Notes: generated by a model from the sequence alone, not told the origin. 64,000 nucleotides of DNA from Streptomyces sp. NBC_01451 (GCF_036227485.1 NZ_CP109479.1:8432001-8496000); one strand, 5' to 3'. Shown: positions 23,936 to 33,226, numbered from the stretch's first letter. Numbers and translations: made by a program.

Positions 23936-23957
23936 GGCGACAGCGGGCCGCAGCCCC

Positions 23958-24776
23958 CTACCGGCCCGCCGAGTCCTGGTCCCGCACGACTTCGGGCAAC
24001 GGGCGCAGGAAGGTACGGTCCGCCGGGCCGAACTCCTCCTCCGGGCGGGCCGCATGCAGGACGACATCGAGGACGGCGGCCGGATCGCAGGCGTAATGCC
24101 CGCTGGCCCAGGCCGCGTTGGCCTCGACGACCGCCCACTCGGCGCCCTCCGTGTCCGACAGCAGACCGACGTCCACGACGACGGCACTCGGCAGATACCG
24201 GGACGCCAGACGCCCCGCGAAGTCCAGGACCTCCGCCCTGCGGGGGTCCTCGTCGAGCGGGACGACATCCAGCTCGCCGTGCGTCAAGTACCTGCTGCCC
24301 GTGCGGACTTCACCGTCGAGCAGGAACAGCCGGTACTCCATCGCGAACGCCACGATGTCGCTCACCAGCACCGGCGTGCCGTCGTCGACCGCGTCGGGAC
24401 CCGGCAGCCGGCTTCCGTCCGGATAGACACGCGCGGGGAAGCTCTTGTCGTTGGGCGGCTTCACGAAGACGGGCCGCCGCAACTGCCTGGCCTCGGCGAC
24501 GGTACTGAACTCGATCTCCCGGCGGGTGAGTTCGTGCGGCAGCCGGGCCAGCCAGTCCGGCGCCGCCTCCAGCAGCCCGAGCCCCAGCCCGGCGGCCACC
24601 GCGTCCGCGAACAGCGGCCCGGCGTACAGCGTCGCGCCCTCGGCAGCCCGCCACTCCTCGGGCACACGCCACTCGCGCAGGACCTCGACACCCATGGCAC
24701 GCCCACGAGCCGCGTCGGCCAGGGCGTGTCCCGTAGCGGTGACACGTGGGGAGAGGAAGAGAGTTCGGGTGTTCAT
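23958..24776 (-). CDS. ATP-grasp domain protein (DUF4343/R2K type)
   Basis: 272 residues from the ATG complement of 24774-24776; no strong ribosome site is visible and an in-frame extension to 24851 cannot be excluded. The ATP-grasp core is visible as RRPVFVKPPNDKSFPARVY (nucleotide-binding Lys), EYRLFLLDGEVRTGSRY, and the metal-binding VVVDVGLLSDTEGAEWAVVEANAAWASGHY, where the E-x-N pattern supplies Mg ligands. Members of this clade are thought to ligate an amino acid or modify a peptide or protein, but substrates are not known. Confidence 0.82.
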   Translation of the reverse strand: MNTRTLFLSPRVTATGHALADAARGRAMGVEVLREWRVPEEWRAAEGATLYAGPLFADAVAAGLGLGLLEAAPDWLARLPHELTRREIEFSTVAEARQLRRPVFVKPPNDKSFPARVYPDGSRLPGPDAVDDGTPVLVSDIVAFAMEYRLFLLDGEVRTGSRYLTHGELDVVPLDEDPRRAEVLDFAGRLASRYLPSAVVVDVGLLSDTEGAEWAVVEANAAWASGHYACDPAAVLDVVLHAARPEEEFGPADRTFLRPLPEVVRDQDSAGR

Positions 24777-24891
24777 GGAAGTAGAGGGTGGCTCACGGGG
24801 AGGGGATGAGGACAGCGAATATGCGGGCGCGTACCGCAGGCGGGTCGCCACGGACTGCCGGCCCGGGTCCCGGCAGCGCTCGCCCCGGCTG

Positions 24892-24915
24892 CTGACGTAC
24901 TGACGTACTGACGTG
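24892..24915. repeat. 8-bp tandem repeat, three units
   Basis: CTGACGTA, CTGACGTA, CTGACGTG in direct succession upstream of the ATP-grasp gene. Possibly a regulator half-site array; nothing else supports this. Confidence 0.6.
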
Positions 24916-25012
24916 CCGCGGGGGCAGGAGCAGGGAGCAGTGGGGTGTCCCCCCGACTCCCGACCCCCACAACCCCCTTGCCACGCAGTTGAGTTGCTCT
25001 CGTCGGGCTACC

Positions 25013-26704
25013 TCACAGCCGGGACAGCTCGTCCACCAGGTCGTCCAGACCGAGCGAGCCCTGCGACAGCGCGGCCATGTGCCAGGCCTTCGCGTCGAAG
25101 GCGTCGCCGTGGCGGCGCCGGGCGTTCTCCCGGCCCAGGAGCCAGGCCCGTTCGCCCAGCTTGTAGCCGATCGCCTGGCCGGGGATGGTCAGATAGCGCG
25201 TCAGCTCGCTCTCCACGAAGTCCGCGGGGCGGCTGCTGTGGGCGCCGAAGAACTCCTGGGCCAGTTCCGGGGTCCAGCGCTCGCCCGGGTGGAACGGGGA
25301 GTCCGCCGGGATCTCCAGCTCCGCGTGCATACCGATGTCGACGATGACCCGGGCGGCCCGCATCATCTGGGCGTCGAGGTAACCGAGGCGCTGTTCCGCG
25401 TCCGTGAGGTAGCCCAGCTCGTCCATGAGGCGCTCCGCGTACAGCGCCCAGCCCTCGCAGTTGGCGCTGACACCGCCGACGGTGGCCTGGTAGCGGGAGA
25501 GGTTCTCGGCGACGTGCACCCACTGCGCGAGCTGGAGGTGATGGCCGGGGACACCCTCGTGGTACCAGGTCGACACCAGGTCGTACACCGGGAAGCGAGT
25601 CTGGCCCATCGTCGGCAGCCAGGTGGTGCCCGGGCGGGAGAAGTCCTCCGACGGGGACATGTAGTACGGCGCCGCCGCACCGCCGGGCGGTGCGATGCGG
25701 GACTCCACCTTCTTCACCCGCTCGGCGAGTTCGAAGTGCGTGCCGTCCAGCGCCTCGATCGCCTGGTCCATCAGACCCTGGAGCCACTCGCGGACCTCGT
25801 CGACGCCCTCGATGTGCTTGCCGTGCTCGTCGAGATGGGCCAGCGCCACCCACGGCGTCGCGGCGCCGGGCAGGACGTTCTCGGCCTCCAGCTTCATCTC
25901 GCCGAGGAGCCGGTGGTACTCGGCCCAGCCGTACGCGTACGCCTCGTCCAGGTCCAGATCCGTGCCGTTCCAGTAGCGCGACCAGCGCGCGTACCGCTCG
26001 CGGCCCACCGTGTTCGGCGCGCCCTCGACGGCCGGCGCGTACACGTCCCGCATCCAGTCCCGCAGTTCGACGACTGCCTCGTCCGCGCCCCGGGCCGCCT
26101 CGTCCAGCTCGGTGCGCAGTGCCTCGGGGCCGGCCGACACGAAGTCCGTGAACCAGCCCGCGCCCTTGCCCTCCGGGCCGGACCACTCGCCGAGCTGCCC
26201 GATGAACGTGGCGGTGGGACGCGGCCCCGCGTACAACTCGCGTTCCAGGCCCAGGGTCAGGCTCTCCCGGTAGCCGCGCAGCGCGGCCGGGACCGCGCGC
26301 AGCCGCTCCGCGACCGCCGCCCAGTCCTCGTCCGTCTCCGTCGGCGTCACGGTGAACACCTCGCGCACCGAGTGCGCGGCCGTGTGCATGTTGCCGACGG
26401 AGCGCAGGCCCTCGCCGGCCTCGTGCACGGCGAGTTCGGCGGTGAGTCGCTCGCGCAGCAGACGCCCGCAGCGCCGCTCGATGTCACTGTCCGCGCCGGG
26501 CCGGCGCTCGGCCTCGTCCAGCCGTGCCAGCGTCGTCCGTGCCAGCTCCGCCAGGGCCTCCTGGCCGGCCGGCGAGGTGTCCGGAAGCCTGCTCGAACTC
26601 TCCTTCACGCCGAGGTACGTACCGGTGACCGGGTCGAGGGCGATGAGCTCGTCGACGTAGGTGTCGGCGACCTCACGGGGCAGCGGGCTCTTGATGTCTG
26701 ACAT
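25013..26704 (-). CDS. DUF885-family putative metallopeptidase
   Basis: 563 residues from the ATG complement of 26702-26704 with AGGA nearby; the longer frame to 27121 overlaps the next gene and is rejected. The family hallmark HEGVPGHH occurs at about residue 382 (STWYHEGVPGHHLQLAQ), with a downstream Glu in NCEGWALYAERLMDELGY that would complete a gluzincin-like zinc site. There is no signal peptide, so it is cytoplasmic. DUF885 proteins are widespread in actinobacteria and resemble thermolysin/M32-type peptidases, but few have a proven activity. Confidence 0.88.
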   Translation of the reverse strand: MSDIKSPLPREVADTYVDELIALDPVTGTYLGVKESSSRLPDTSPAGQEALAELARTTLARLDEAERRPGADSDIERRCGRLLRERLTAELAVHEAGEGLRSVGNMHTAAHSVREVFTVTPTETDEDWAAVAERLRAVPAALRGYRESLTLGLERELYAGPRPTATFIGQLGEWSGPEGKGAGWFTDFVSAGPEALRTELDEAARGADEAVVELRDWMRDVYAPAVEGAPNTVGRERYARWSRYWNGTDLDLDEAYAYGWAEYHRLLGEMKLEAENVLPGAATPWVALAHLDEHGKHIEGVDEVREWLQGLMDQAIEALDGTHFELAERVKKVESRIAPPGGAAAPYYMSPSEDFSRPGTTWLPTMGQTRFPVYDLVSTWYHEGVPGHHLQLAQWVHVAENLSRYQATVGGVSANCEGWALYAERLMDELGYLTDAEQRLGYLDAQMMRAARVIVDIGMHAELEIPADSPFHPGERWTPELAQEFFGAHSSRPADFVESELTRYLTIPGQAIGYKLGERAWLLGRENARRRHGDAFDAKAWHMAALSQGSLGLDDLVDELSRL

Positions 26705-26774
26705 GCGCTCATCCTCGTATGCGACGACGGCCGGCGTCACGTGGATTCGCGCCGGAACGCGCGACCGGAAACGT

Positions 26775-26809
26775 GCGACCGGCCCGGCGGAGGCCGCCGG
26801 GCCGGTCGC
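26775..26809. terminator. terminator after the ACT-GNAT gene
   Basis: Perfect 16-bp stem (26775-26790 with 26794-26809) and 3-nt loop, located between the DUF885 start and the stop of the upstream gene on the minus strand. Confidence 0.8.
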
Positions 26810-26840
26810 GGGGGACGTTCGGTACGGGATCCGTACGGGA

Positions 26841-28160
26841 TCAGTCCCGCGCGCTGTGGTCGAACGACCTGGGGGAAGCGACCGGGTTCGCGTCCAGGCG
26901 GGCCGTGATGACGAGGGTGCCCTCCTCGATCTGGTAGTCGAGGGGCAGGCCGAGGGCGCGCATCGCGGCGACCATGCCGGTGTTGGAGGACTGCGTGACG
27001 GCGTACACGTGCTCGCAGTTCGCCTCGCGCGCCATCGACACCAGACGGCGCAGGAGTTCGCCGCCGACGCCGCGCCGCTGCCAATCGTCCTCGACGAGCA
27101 GCGCGATCTCGGTCTCGTCACCGTCCCAGAGAAGGTGACCGAGGCCGACGACCCGTCCCGACGCCGTCTGCACGGCGAGCGTGCGGCCGTAGCGAGGGCT
27201 GAGCAGGTGGCCCAGGTAGCGGTCGGCGTCGCCCATGGGGCCGTGGTAGCGGAGCGAGAGGGTGCGCGGCGAGCAGCGTGCGTGCATCGCCTTCGCCGCG
27301 TCCAGGTCGCTCGCGTCGGCGCGCCGTACGGTGATGGCGTTGCCCCGCGGCAGGGTCAGCACGTCCTGGCCGTGCGGGACACGGGGACCGAGCCGGGCGT
27401 CCAGCTCCACCAGCGCCCGGGCCCGGGCGAACTCGGTCGGGGTGAACGGCAGATACGGCCGCTCCACGGTGATCACTCCGCCTTCCGGCGCGCGCAGCCG
27501 CATCACCGTGTCCGTCTCCTCCAGAGCCCCTTCGACCGGTACGCCCTCCCGCGCCGCCGAGTGCCCGCCGGGCAGCGATCGGATCGTGCACCTGCCGAGC
27601 AACTGGCGCAGTGCGAGCGGGAGTTCGGCAGCGTCCAGGGCCGTTCGGGTGGCCAGGCCCAGGACCCGGGTCGGCGCGTCGACGAGGTCGTGGGTGTCGG
27701 CGCGCTCGATCCACGTCCCGGCGCCGCCCGCCCGGGACACCGACCCGGAGATCTCGGCGGCGGCGAGGTCACCGGGGGCACGCAGCAGGAACTCGTCGAC
27801 CGTGCCCCGGGCCAGCGGATGCGTCTGCAGGCTGAGGATGTCGATTCGCCGCCCAGCGAGGGCGATGCACAGGGCGGCGAGCGATCCCGGCTGGTCCTGC
27901 ACCGTCGTCCGCATCCGCCACAGCACGCTCGGGCCGGTCTCCGTATCCGTACCCGCATCCGTTCCGATGTCGGCACCGATGCCCGTACCGATGCCTGTGC
28001 CGGCATCGGCCCCGGCATCGTTGTCGTCCGGCGGTGCGTGACCGTGGCGGCTTGCCCACCATGTGCGCAGCAGTGCGGCGAGTTCGACGACGTCCTGCCG
28101 CCACTGTCGTACCGGGCGGCTGTCCGCCGCAGGGGTTTCCGCAGATACTTTTCGAGTCAT
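26841..28160 (-). CDS. ACT-domain-linked GNAT acetyltransferase (amino-acid-regulated protein acetyltransferase type)
   Basis: 439 residues from the ATG at 28160; an ATG six codons upstream (28178) is equally possible, as neither has a ribosome site. A helical N-terminal segment (about 15-35) is followed by a low-complexity Gly/Asp/Thr linker of about 30 residues, then an ACT domain (TTVQDQPGSLAALCIALAGR, with IDILSLQTHP). A GNAT domain occupies the C-terminal 170 residues, including the acetyl-CoA loop VEDDWQRRGVGGELLRRLV. ACT-GNAT fusions in actinobacteria include amino-acid-sensing lysine acetyltransferases that control acyl-CoA synthetases. That function is likely but unproven here; the amino acid cannot be predicted. 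Confidence 0.88.
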   Translation of the reverse strand: MTRKVSAETPAADSRPVRQWRQDVVELAALLRTWWASRHGHAPPDDNDAGADAGTGIGTGIGADIGTDAGTDTETGPSVLWRMRTTVQDQPGSLAALCIALAGRRIDILSLQTHPLARGTVDEFLLRAPGDLAAAEISGSVSRAGGAGTWIERADTHDLVDAPTRVLGLATRTALDAAELPLALRQLLGRCTIRSLPGGHSAAREGVPVEGALEETDTVMRLRAPEGGVITVERPYLPFTPTEFARARALVELDARLGPRVPHGQDVLTLPRGNAITVRRADASDLDAAKAMHARCSPRTLSLRYHGPMGDADRYLGHLLSPRYGRTLAVQTASGRVVGLGHLLWDGDETEIALLVEDDWQRRGVGGELLRRLVSMAREANCEHVYAVTQSSNTGMVAAMRALGLPLDYQIEEGTLVITARLDANPVASPRSFDHSARD

Positions 28161-28271
28161 GCAGCCACCATGCGCCAACGGTGTTGCGTGATCACGAACG
28201 GACTGTGACCGAAGGGTTAAGTTGCATTCCGTCCCTTTTGTTTACTCTTGCACGATTACTGGCGGGCGCCC

Positions 28272-29861
28272 TTACTGCCCCACCCGCCCCGGCTGCAACA
28301 CCTTCGTGAACAGCACGGTCCCGTCCTGCTCGCGCAGCCGTACCGTCAGCTCCCCGCTGCCGCCGTCGATGTCGACCTCGCCGAAGAACTGGTAGCCGCC
28401 GGCGGGCGAGACGTTCGCCGCGGTCGGCGCCTTCACGAAGACCCGCTCCGGACCGAACGTGCTGTCGAGCGCGCTGGCCGGGAACGCACCGGCGTTCAGC
28501 GGGCCCGACACGAACTCCCAGAACGGTTCGAAGTCGGTGAAGGCGGCCCGCGCGGGCTGGTAGTGCTGCGCCGAGGTGTGGTGGACGTCGGCGGTCAGCC
28601 AGACCGTGCCGGTGATCCTCCGGTGCTTGATGAACCGCAGCAGCTCGGCGATCTGCAGCTCACGCCCGAGCGGCGCACCCGGGTCGCCCTGCGCGACGGC
28701 CTCGATGTTGGCCCTGCCCTCGGTGGTGTCCGGCACGACGAGGCCCAGCGGCATGTCGGCGGCGATCACCTTCCACACCGCACGCGAGCACGACAGCTCC
28801 CGCTTGAGCCACTCCAGCTGCTCGGCGCCGAGGATGCCCTGCGGGTCGACGGTCTGGTCGTCGGGAGAGTTGGCGTTGCGGTACGTCCGCATGTCGAGGA
28901 CGAACACGTCGAGCAGCGGACCCTGGTGCAGCACGCGGTTGACGCGGCCCTCCCGGGCGCCCGGCCGGAGCGTGGAGACCGGGAAGTACTCGCTGAAGGC
29001 CCGACGCGCCCGGCCTGCGAGGACGTCGACGCTCTTCTCGGTGTAGCGGGTGTCCGAGTCGGAAATCCGTTCCCCCGGATACCAGTTGTTGCGCACCTCG
29101 TGGTCGTCCCACTGGATGATCGACGGGACCTGGGCGTTGAACCGCCGGAGGTTCTCGTCGAGCAGGTTGTAGCGGAAGTTGCCGCGGAACTCGGCGAGCG
29201 TCTCGGCGACCTTCGCCTTCTCCTCGGTCGTGATGTTCCGCCAGGTGCTGCCGTCGGGCAGGGTCGCGGTCGCGGCGATCGGACCGTCGGCGTAGATGTT
29301 GTCGCCGCTGCACAGGAAGAAGTCGGGGTCGAGCTTCCCCATCGCGTCGTAGATCCGGTAGCCGCCGAGGTCCGGGTTGATGCCCCAGCCCTGCCCCGCC
29401 AGGTCCCCCGACCACAGGAACCGCACTCCGTCGCGCCGCCGTTCCGACGCCGTACGGAAGGTGCCGGTCACCGGCTCGCCGGTGCGACGCGGGTCGTCCG
29501 GGTCGGCGAGCAGTACGCGGTAGTGGATCTGCTCGCCCGGCGGCAGCCCGCGCAGCCGGGTCGTGCCGGTGAAGTCGGTGTCCGTGCCGAGCAGCGGGCC
29601 GTGCCAGCGGCGGGGGTTGCGGAACGACTCGGTGGCGGACGTCTCGACGACCATCCGGGCCGGCCGGTCGGACCGCACCCACACCAGCCCCGAGTCGGCG
29701 GTCACATCGCCCGTCTGTACCCCCCACCCGGCCTTCGGCCGCCCGGACAGGGCGAACGCGGGGGCCGCCGCACCGACGGCTGCGGGCAGGGCCAGGGCCG
29801 CCGAAGCGGCGAGCGAACCGCGCAGCACGCTGCGACGAGCGGGCAGGGGAGAAGCTGACAT
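28272..29861 (-). CDS. phoD: Tat-exported alkaline phosphatase D
   Basis: 529 residues from the ATG complement of 29859-29861, with GGAGG eight bases upstream. A Tat signal peptide is clear: ARRSVLRGSLAASAALAL, ending at an APAFA-type cleavage site at about residue 38. The PhoD N-terminal domain comes next (GVQTGDVTADSGLVWVRSD), then the metallophosphoesterase core: WSGDLAGQ, CSGDNIYAD, IIQWDDHEVRNNW and TADVHHTSA are the metal-ligand blocks. The enzyme is a secreted Ca/Fe-dependent phosphodiesterase/phosphatase of phosphate starvation. A possible PHO box lies 67-88 bp upstream. Confidence 0.95.
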   Translation of the reverse strand: MSASPLPARRSVLRGSLAASAALALPAAVGAAAPAFALSGRPKAGWGVQTGDVTADSGLVWVRSDRPARMVVETSATESFRNPRRWHGPLLGTDTDFTGTTRLRGLPPGEQIHYRVLLADPDDPRRTGEPVTGTFRTASERRRDGVRFLWSGDLAGQGWGINPDLGGYRIYDAMGKLDPDFFLCSGDNIYADGPIAATATLPDGSTWRNITTEEKAKVAETLAEFRGNFRYNLLDENLRRFNAQVPSIIQWDDHEVRNNWYPGERISDSDTRYTEKSVDVLAGRARRAFSEYFPVSTLRPGAREGRVNRVLHQGPLLDVFVLDMRTYRNANSPDDQTVDPQGILGAEQLEWLKRELSCSRAVWKVIAADMPLGLVVPDTTEGRANIEAVAQGDPGAPLGRELQIAELLRFIKHRRITGTVWLTADVHHTSAQHYQPARAAFTDFEPFWEFVSGPLNAGAFPASALDSTFGPERVFVKAPTAANVSPAGGYQFFGEVDIDGGSGELTVRLREQDGTVLFTKVLQPGRVGQ

Positions 29862-29927
29862 GGGGCGTGCCTCCGGGGACAGGGTCCGGCGAGTGTGCAC
29901 AGCCACAACTACTGGGACACCGCAGCG

Positions 29928-29949
29928 CTCACGCAAACCACAAGTGAAC
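29928..29949 (-). promoter_or_regulatory. phoD: possible PHO box (two 11-nt direct repeats)
   Basis: Read on the minus strand, GTTCACTTGTG is followed directly by GTTTGCGTGAG. Streptomyces PhoP binds 11-nt direct repeats of GTTCACC type; the first unit is a good match, the second weak. Position upstream of phoD supports it. Confidence 0.4.
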
Positions 29950-29990
29950 AACTGCCGGCGGGGGCACGGAAACCGGTGCGCGGGCCGGCG

Positions 29991-31436
29991 TCAGGGAGCG
30001 AGAGCCTCCGCCATCAGCCGGATCCCCGCCCCGATCCGCGCGGGCGACGACTGCGCGTACCCGAGCACCAGCCGTACGCCCCCACCCTGTACGCCCTCGT
30101 CGGGCACGCGCGCGTGCCCGAAGTCCGTCAGTGGCCGTACCGCGATCCCGGCCGCCGCCGTCCGCTCCAGGAACCGGTCCTGCGGCCCGTACCGCTCCGG
30201 CAGCGCGGCGATCACATGCAGACCGGCCGCGATCCCCGACACCCCCGCCCCGGGAAAGTGCTCCGCCAGCGCCGCTACGAGGGCATCGCGCCGTTCCCGG
30301 TACGCGCGCTGGCAGCGGCGCAGATGCCGGTCGTAGTCGCCGCGTTCCACGAACCGCGCGAACAGCTCCTGGTCGAGTGCCGGATGGCCCAGGTCCATCG
30401 TCCGCTTCCGCTCGACGACCTCCTCGGCGAGCGACTCCGGCACGAGGAGCCAGCCGAGCCGCAGCCCGGGCGCGAGCGACTTGCTGACGGACCCCGTGTA
30501 GGCGACACGCTCGGGGTCGAGCCCCTGCAGCGCACCCACCGGAGCACGGTCGTACCGGAACTCCCCGTCGTAGTCGTCCTCGATCACCAGCCCGTCGGCC
30601 GACCGGGCCCAGTCGAGGAGTCCGGCGCGGCGGCCCGCGGAGTAGGCGATCCCGGAGGGGAACTGGTGGGCGGGCGTGGTCGTCACCGCCCTTACCCCGC
30701 TGGCCCGCAGCGCGTCGAGGCCGAGGCCCTCCTCGTCCAGGGACAGCGGTACGGCGTCCAGGCCGGCCGAGGCGTAGAGGGAGCCGTGTTCCGGGCTCCC
30801 GGGGTCCTCGACGCCCATGTGGCGCATCCCGCGCGCGTGGAGCACGTGTCCGAGCAGCGTCGTCGCCTGCGCCACCCCGGAGACCACCATCAGCCGTTCC
30901 GGGTCCGCGACCACGCCCCGGCGCCGCGCGAGCAGCTCCGCCAGCGCCGTCCGCAGCCGGGGCAGCCCGCGCGGATCGGGGTAGCCGAGGGCGTGATGGG
31001 GGAGTTCCGCGAGCACCGCGCGCTGGGCGGCCGCCCACGCGGCACGCGGGAACAGCGACAGGTCGGGGGTGCCCGGCAGGAAGTCGGCCCGGGCGCCGGG
31101 GGAGCGCGGTGCGAGGTCCCGCGCGCGCGGACGGGCGGCCCGGGCGGCACCGCCCACCCAGGTCCCGGCCCCGCGCCCGCTGCGCAGATACCCCTCCGCG
31201 GTCAACTGCTCGTACGCCTCCGTGACCAGCCCCCGCGACACCCCCAGGTCGGCCGCGAGGTCCCGGCTCGACGGCAGCCGCGTCCCTGAGGCGAGCAGCC
31301 CCGAGCGGACCGCTTCCCGGAGTGCCTCCTGAAGCGAACGCCCACGCGCGCGTGCGGGCGCGGCAGCGGCCGGGAGCAGCAACTCCCAGGCGGCGGAGCC
31401 CGGCAGGCCGCCCGGACTGGTCCCCGATGACGTCAT
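29991..31436 (-). CDS. MocR-type regulator (GntR winged helix fused to a PLP aminotransferase fold)
   Basis: 481 residues. N-terminal GntR winged helix: SLQEALREAVRSGLLASGTR, then DLAADLGVSRGLVTEAYEQL. A fold-type-I aminotransferase domain follows, with the PLP lysine at residue 319 in TGSVSKSLAPG and the conserved Asp/Tyr region EDDYDGEFRYDR. MocR proteins bind PLP and an amine effector and act as activators or repressors of a neighbouring gene. It is divergent from the DMT transporter with only 47 bp between starts, in which GGACC is repeated directly at 31443-31447 and 31455-31459, a plausible binding site. Confidence 0.93.
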   Translation of the reverse strand: MTSSGTSPGGLPGSAAWELLLPAAAAPARARGRSLQEALREAVRSGLLASGTRLPSSRDLAADLGVSRGLVTEAYEQLTAEGYLRSGRGAGTWVGGAARAARPRARDLAPRSPGARADFLPGTPDLSLFPRAAWAAAQRAVLAELPHHALGYPDPRGLPRLRTALAELLARRRGVVADPERLMVVSGVAQATTLLGHVLHARGMRHMGVEDPGSPEHGSLYASAGLDAVPLSLDEEGLGLDALRASGVRAVTTTPAHQFPSGIAYSAGRRAGLLDWARSADGLVIEDDYDGEFRYDRAPVGALQGLDPERVAYTGSVSKSLAPGLRLGWLLVPESLAEEVVERKRTMDLGHPALDQELFARFVERGDYDRHLRRCQRAYRERRDALVAALAEHFPGAGVSGIAAGLHVIAALPERYGPQDRFLERTAAAGIAVRPLTDFGHARVPDEGVQGGGVRLVLGYAQSSPARIGAGIRLMAEALAP

Positions 31437-31483
31437 GGAAGTGGACCTTAAACCGGACCGCCGGGCTCCCTAGCGTCACCTCC

Positions 31484-32668
31484 ATGAACGCCACCGCCGG
31501 TCCCGCCGACATCACTCCCGCGCGCGGGGCCATCCTCACCGCCCTCGCCGCCGTCCTCGTCGGCTGCTCCTTCACCGCCAACAGCGTCCTCGGCGAATAC
31601 CCGTACGCGGGCGGCCAGTTCCTGCGCTACGGCCTGGCCTGTCTGCTGCTCCTGCCCCTGGTCGGCAGGGGCGGGGCCGCTCCGCTGCGGACGCTGACCG
31701 CCCGCCGGTGGATTCGGCTCGCGCTGCTCGCCGCCGTCGGCATGGTCGGCTTCAACCTGGCCGTCATCGCCGCCGAACGCGGCGCGGAACCGGCGGTGCC
31801 CGGGGTGTTCGTGGGCTGCGCGCCCGTGGTCGTGGCGGTCCTGGTGCCCCTGCTGGACGGGCGGCGGCCCAGGCGGGCCGTGGTCCACGGGGCGCTGACC
31901 GTCGCGGCGGGCGCGTTCGCGGTCCAGGGCTGGGGCCGTACGGACGGCGCCGGCCTCGTGTTCTCCGGGTGCGCGCTGGCCGGTGAGGTCGGGTTCGCGG
32001 TGCTCGCCGTGCCCCTGGTACGGCCCCTCGGGCCCCGGCTGCTGTCCGCGACCGTGTGCGGCCTCGCCGCCGCCGAGTCCGCGCTCGCCGGGGTGCTCCT
32101 CGACGGCACCGGCTGGCTGCGCCCGCCCGACGCCACCGAGACCGCCGCGCTGCTGTGGCAGGCGGCGGTCGTCACCGTCGTCGGTTTCGTGTGCTGGTAC
32201 ATCGGCGTGCAGCGGATCGGCGCGGAACGCGCCACGCTCTTCTCCGGCCTCATCCCCGTCGCCGCGGCCTGCACCGCCCCACTCGTCGGTACCGGCTCCT
32301 ACGGCGCCGCACAGGCCGCCGGAAGCGCCCTCGTGGGCGCCGGAGTCGTCCTGGGATCGGGCGCGTTCACTCTCGTGCGCCGGTCAGCGGCTGCCGTCGA
32401 GGAGCACGCGGGCGACCAGCGCCGGGTCGTCGTTCATCGGGACGTGGCCGCAGCCGGGGAGGCGGATCAGGCGGGCCTTGGGGATGACCTGCTTGGCGCG
32501 GACGCCCTGGCGGCGTACGAGCAGCAGGTCCCGGCTGCCCCAGGCGACGGTGACCGGGATGCCCGGGACGTCGTCCGTGAAGCGGATGTCGCGGCCGGCC
32601 CTGAGGGTCTCGGTGAACCGCTGGGCGTTCGCCAGGGCGAGCGTCTCGGCGACGACGGCCTCGGGTGA
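31484..32668 (+). CDS. EamA/DMT-family transporter with antisense C-terminal extension
   Basis: Residues 1-300 (to about 32383) are a typical DMT carrier: ten hydrophobic segments in two EamA halves, from ILTALAAVLVGCSFTANSVL to GSALVGAGVVLGSGAFTLV. The family normally stops there, but no stop codon occurs until 32668, so the frame runs 285 bp antisense through the end of the hydrolase gene, adding a 95-residue acidic, non-membrane tail. The true protein therefore either has this tail or the sequence has lost its stop. The divergent MocR regulator suggests the exported compound is an amine, amino acid or vitamin B6-related metabolite. Confidence 0.85.
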   Translation: MNATAGPADITPARGAILTALAAVLVGCSFTANSVLGEYPYAGGQFLRYGLACLLLLPLVGRGGAAPLRTLTARRWIRLALLAAVGMVGFNLAVIAAERGAEPAVPGVFVGCAPVVVAVLVPLLDGRRPRRAVVHGALTVAAGAFAVQGWGRTDGAGLVFSGCALAGEVGFAVLAVPLVRPLGPRLLSATVCGLAAAESALAGVLLDGTGWLRPPDATETAALLWQAAVVTVVGFVCWYIGVQRIGAERATLFSGLIPVAAACTAPLVGTGSYGAAQAAGSALVGAGVVLGSGAFTLVRRSAAAVEEHAGDQRRVVVHRDVAAAGEADQAGLGDDLLGADALAAYEQQVPAAPGDGDRDARDVVREADVAAGPEGLGEPLGVRQGERLGDDGLG

Positions 32669-33226
32669 ACGGCGGCCGGGGCGGGCGTAGATGGTGCTCG
32701 TCAGGACGCTCCGCCCCGCCGCCGAGCGCGACAGCCGTTCGACCAGTGGTACCGGCATGCTCCGCGCCGCCCGCCGCATCGCGAGCAGCACCCCGAACGC
32801 GTACCGCCGCTCGGCCTGCGACCAGAACCCCGCCGGTGAGAGCGTGGTGACGGACCGTACGCGCTTCTCGCGTCCGAGTTCCAGGGCCAGCAGGCCGCCC
32901 AGCGAGTTGCCCGCCACATGCGGCCGGTCCAGCCCCAGCGCCTCGCACAGGGCGCCGAAGACGGCGGTCATCGTCGGCAGGTCGTGGGCGAAACCGTCCG
33001 CCAGCGCGGGTGACTCGCCGAACCCGGGAAGATCGACGGCGATCACGTCGCGCTCGGTGGCCAGGATGTCGATCACCGGGTCCCAGGCCTGCCGGTGGTG
33101 CCCGATGCCGTGCAGCAGCAGAAGCGGTTCGCCGGCGCCCACGCGCGCGTACGACAGGGTCACGGTCCTGGGTTCGGCCTCCGGGTCGTAGGGAGAGGGG
33201 ACCTCGAAGGTGACGGTGGAGGACAT
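32384..33226 (-). CDS. alpha/beta-fold hydrolase
   Basis: 280 residues. Oxyanion-hole motif LLLHGIGHHRQAW at about 36-48, nucleophile elbow GNSLGG with Ser108, acidic residue in VAWGSRDLLLV, and catalytic His in LPGCGHVPMNDDP: a complete triad. The absence of a signal peptide places it in the cytoplasm. The sequence resembles epoxide-hydrolase/haloperoxidase-like and meta-cleavage hydrolases, but the cap domain does not allow a choice. It converges and overlaps with the DMT transporter frame and is divergent from the ECF41 sigma gene. Confidence 0.9.
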   Translation of the reverse strand: MSSTVTFEVPSPYDPEAEPRTVTLSYARVGAGEPLLLLHGIGHHRQAWDPVIDILATERDVIAVDLPGFGESPALADGFAHDLPTMTAVFGALCEALGLDRPHVAGNSLGGLLALELGREKRVRSVTTLSPAGFWSQAERRYAFGVLLAMRRAARSMPVPLVERLSRSAAGRSVLTSTIYARPGRRSPEAVVAETLALANAQRFTETLRAGRDIRFTDDVPGIPVTVAWGSRDLLLVRRQGVRAKQVIPKARLIRLPGCGHVPMNDDPALVARVLLDGSR

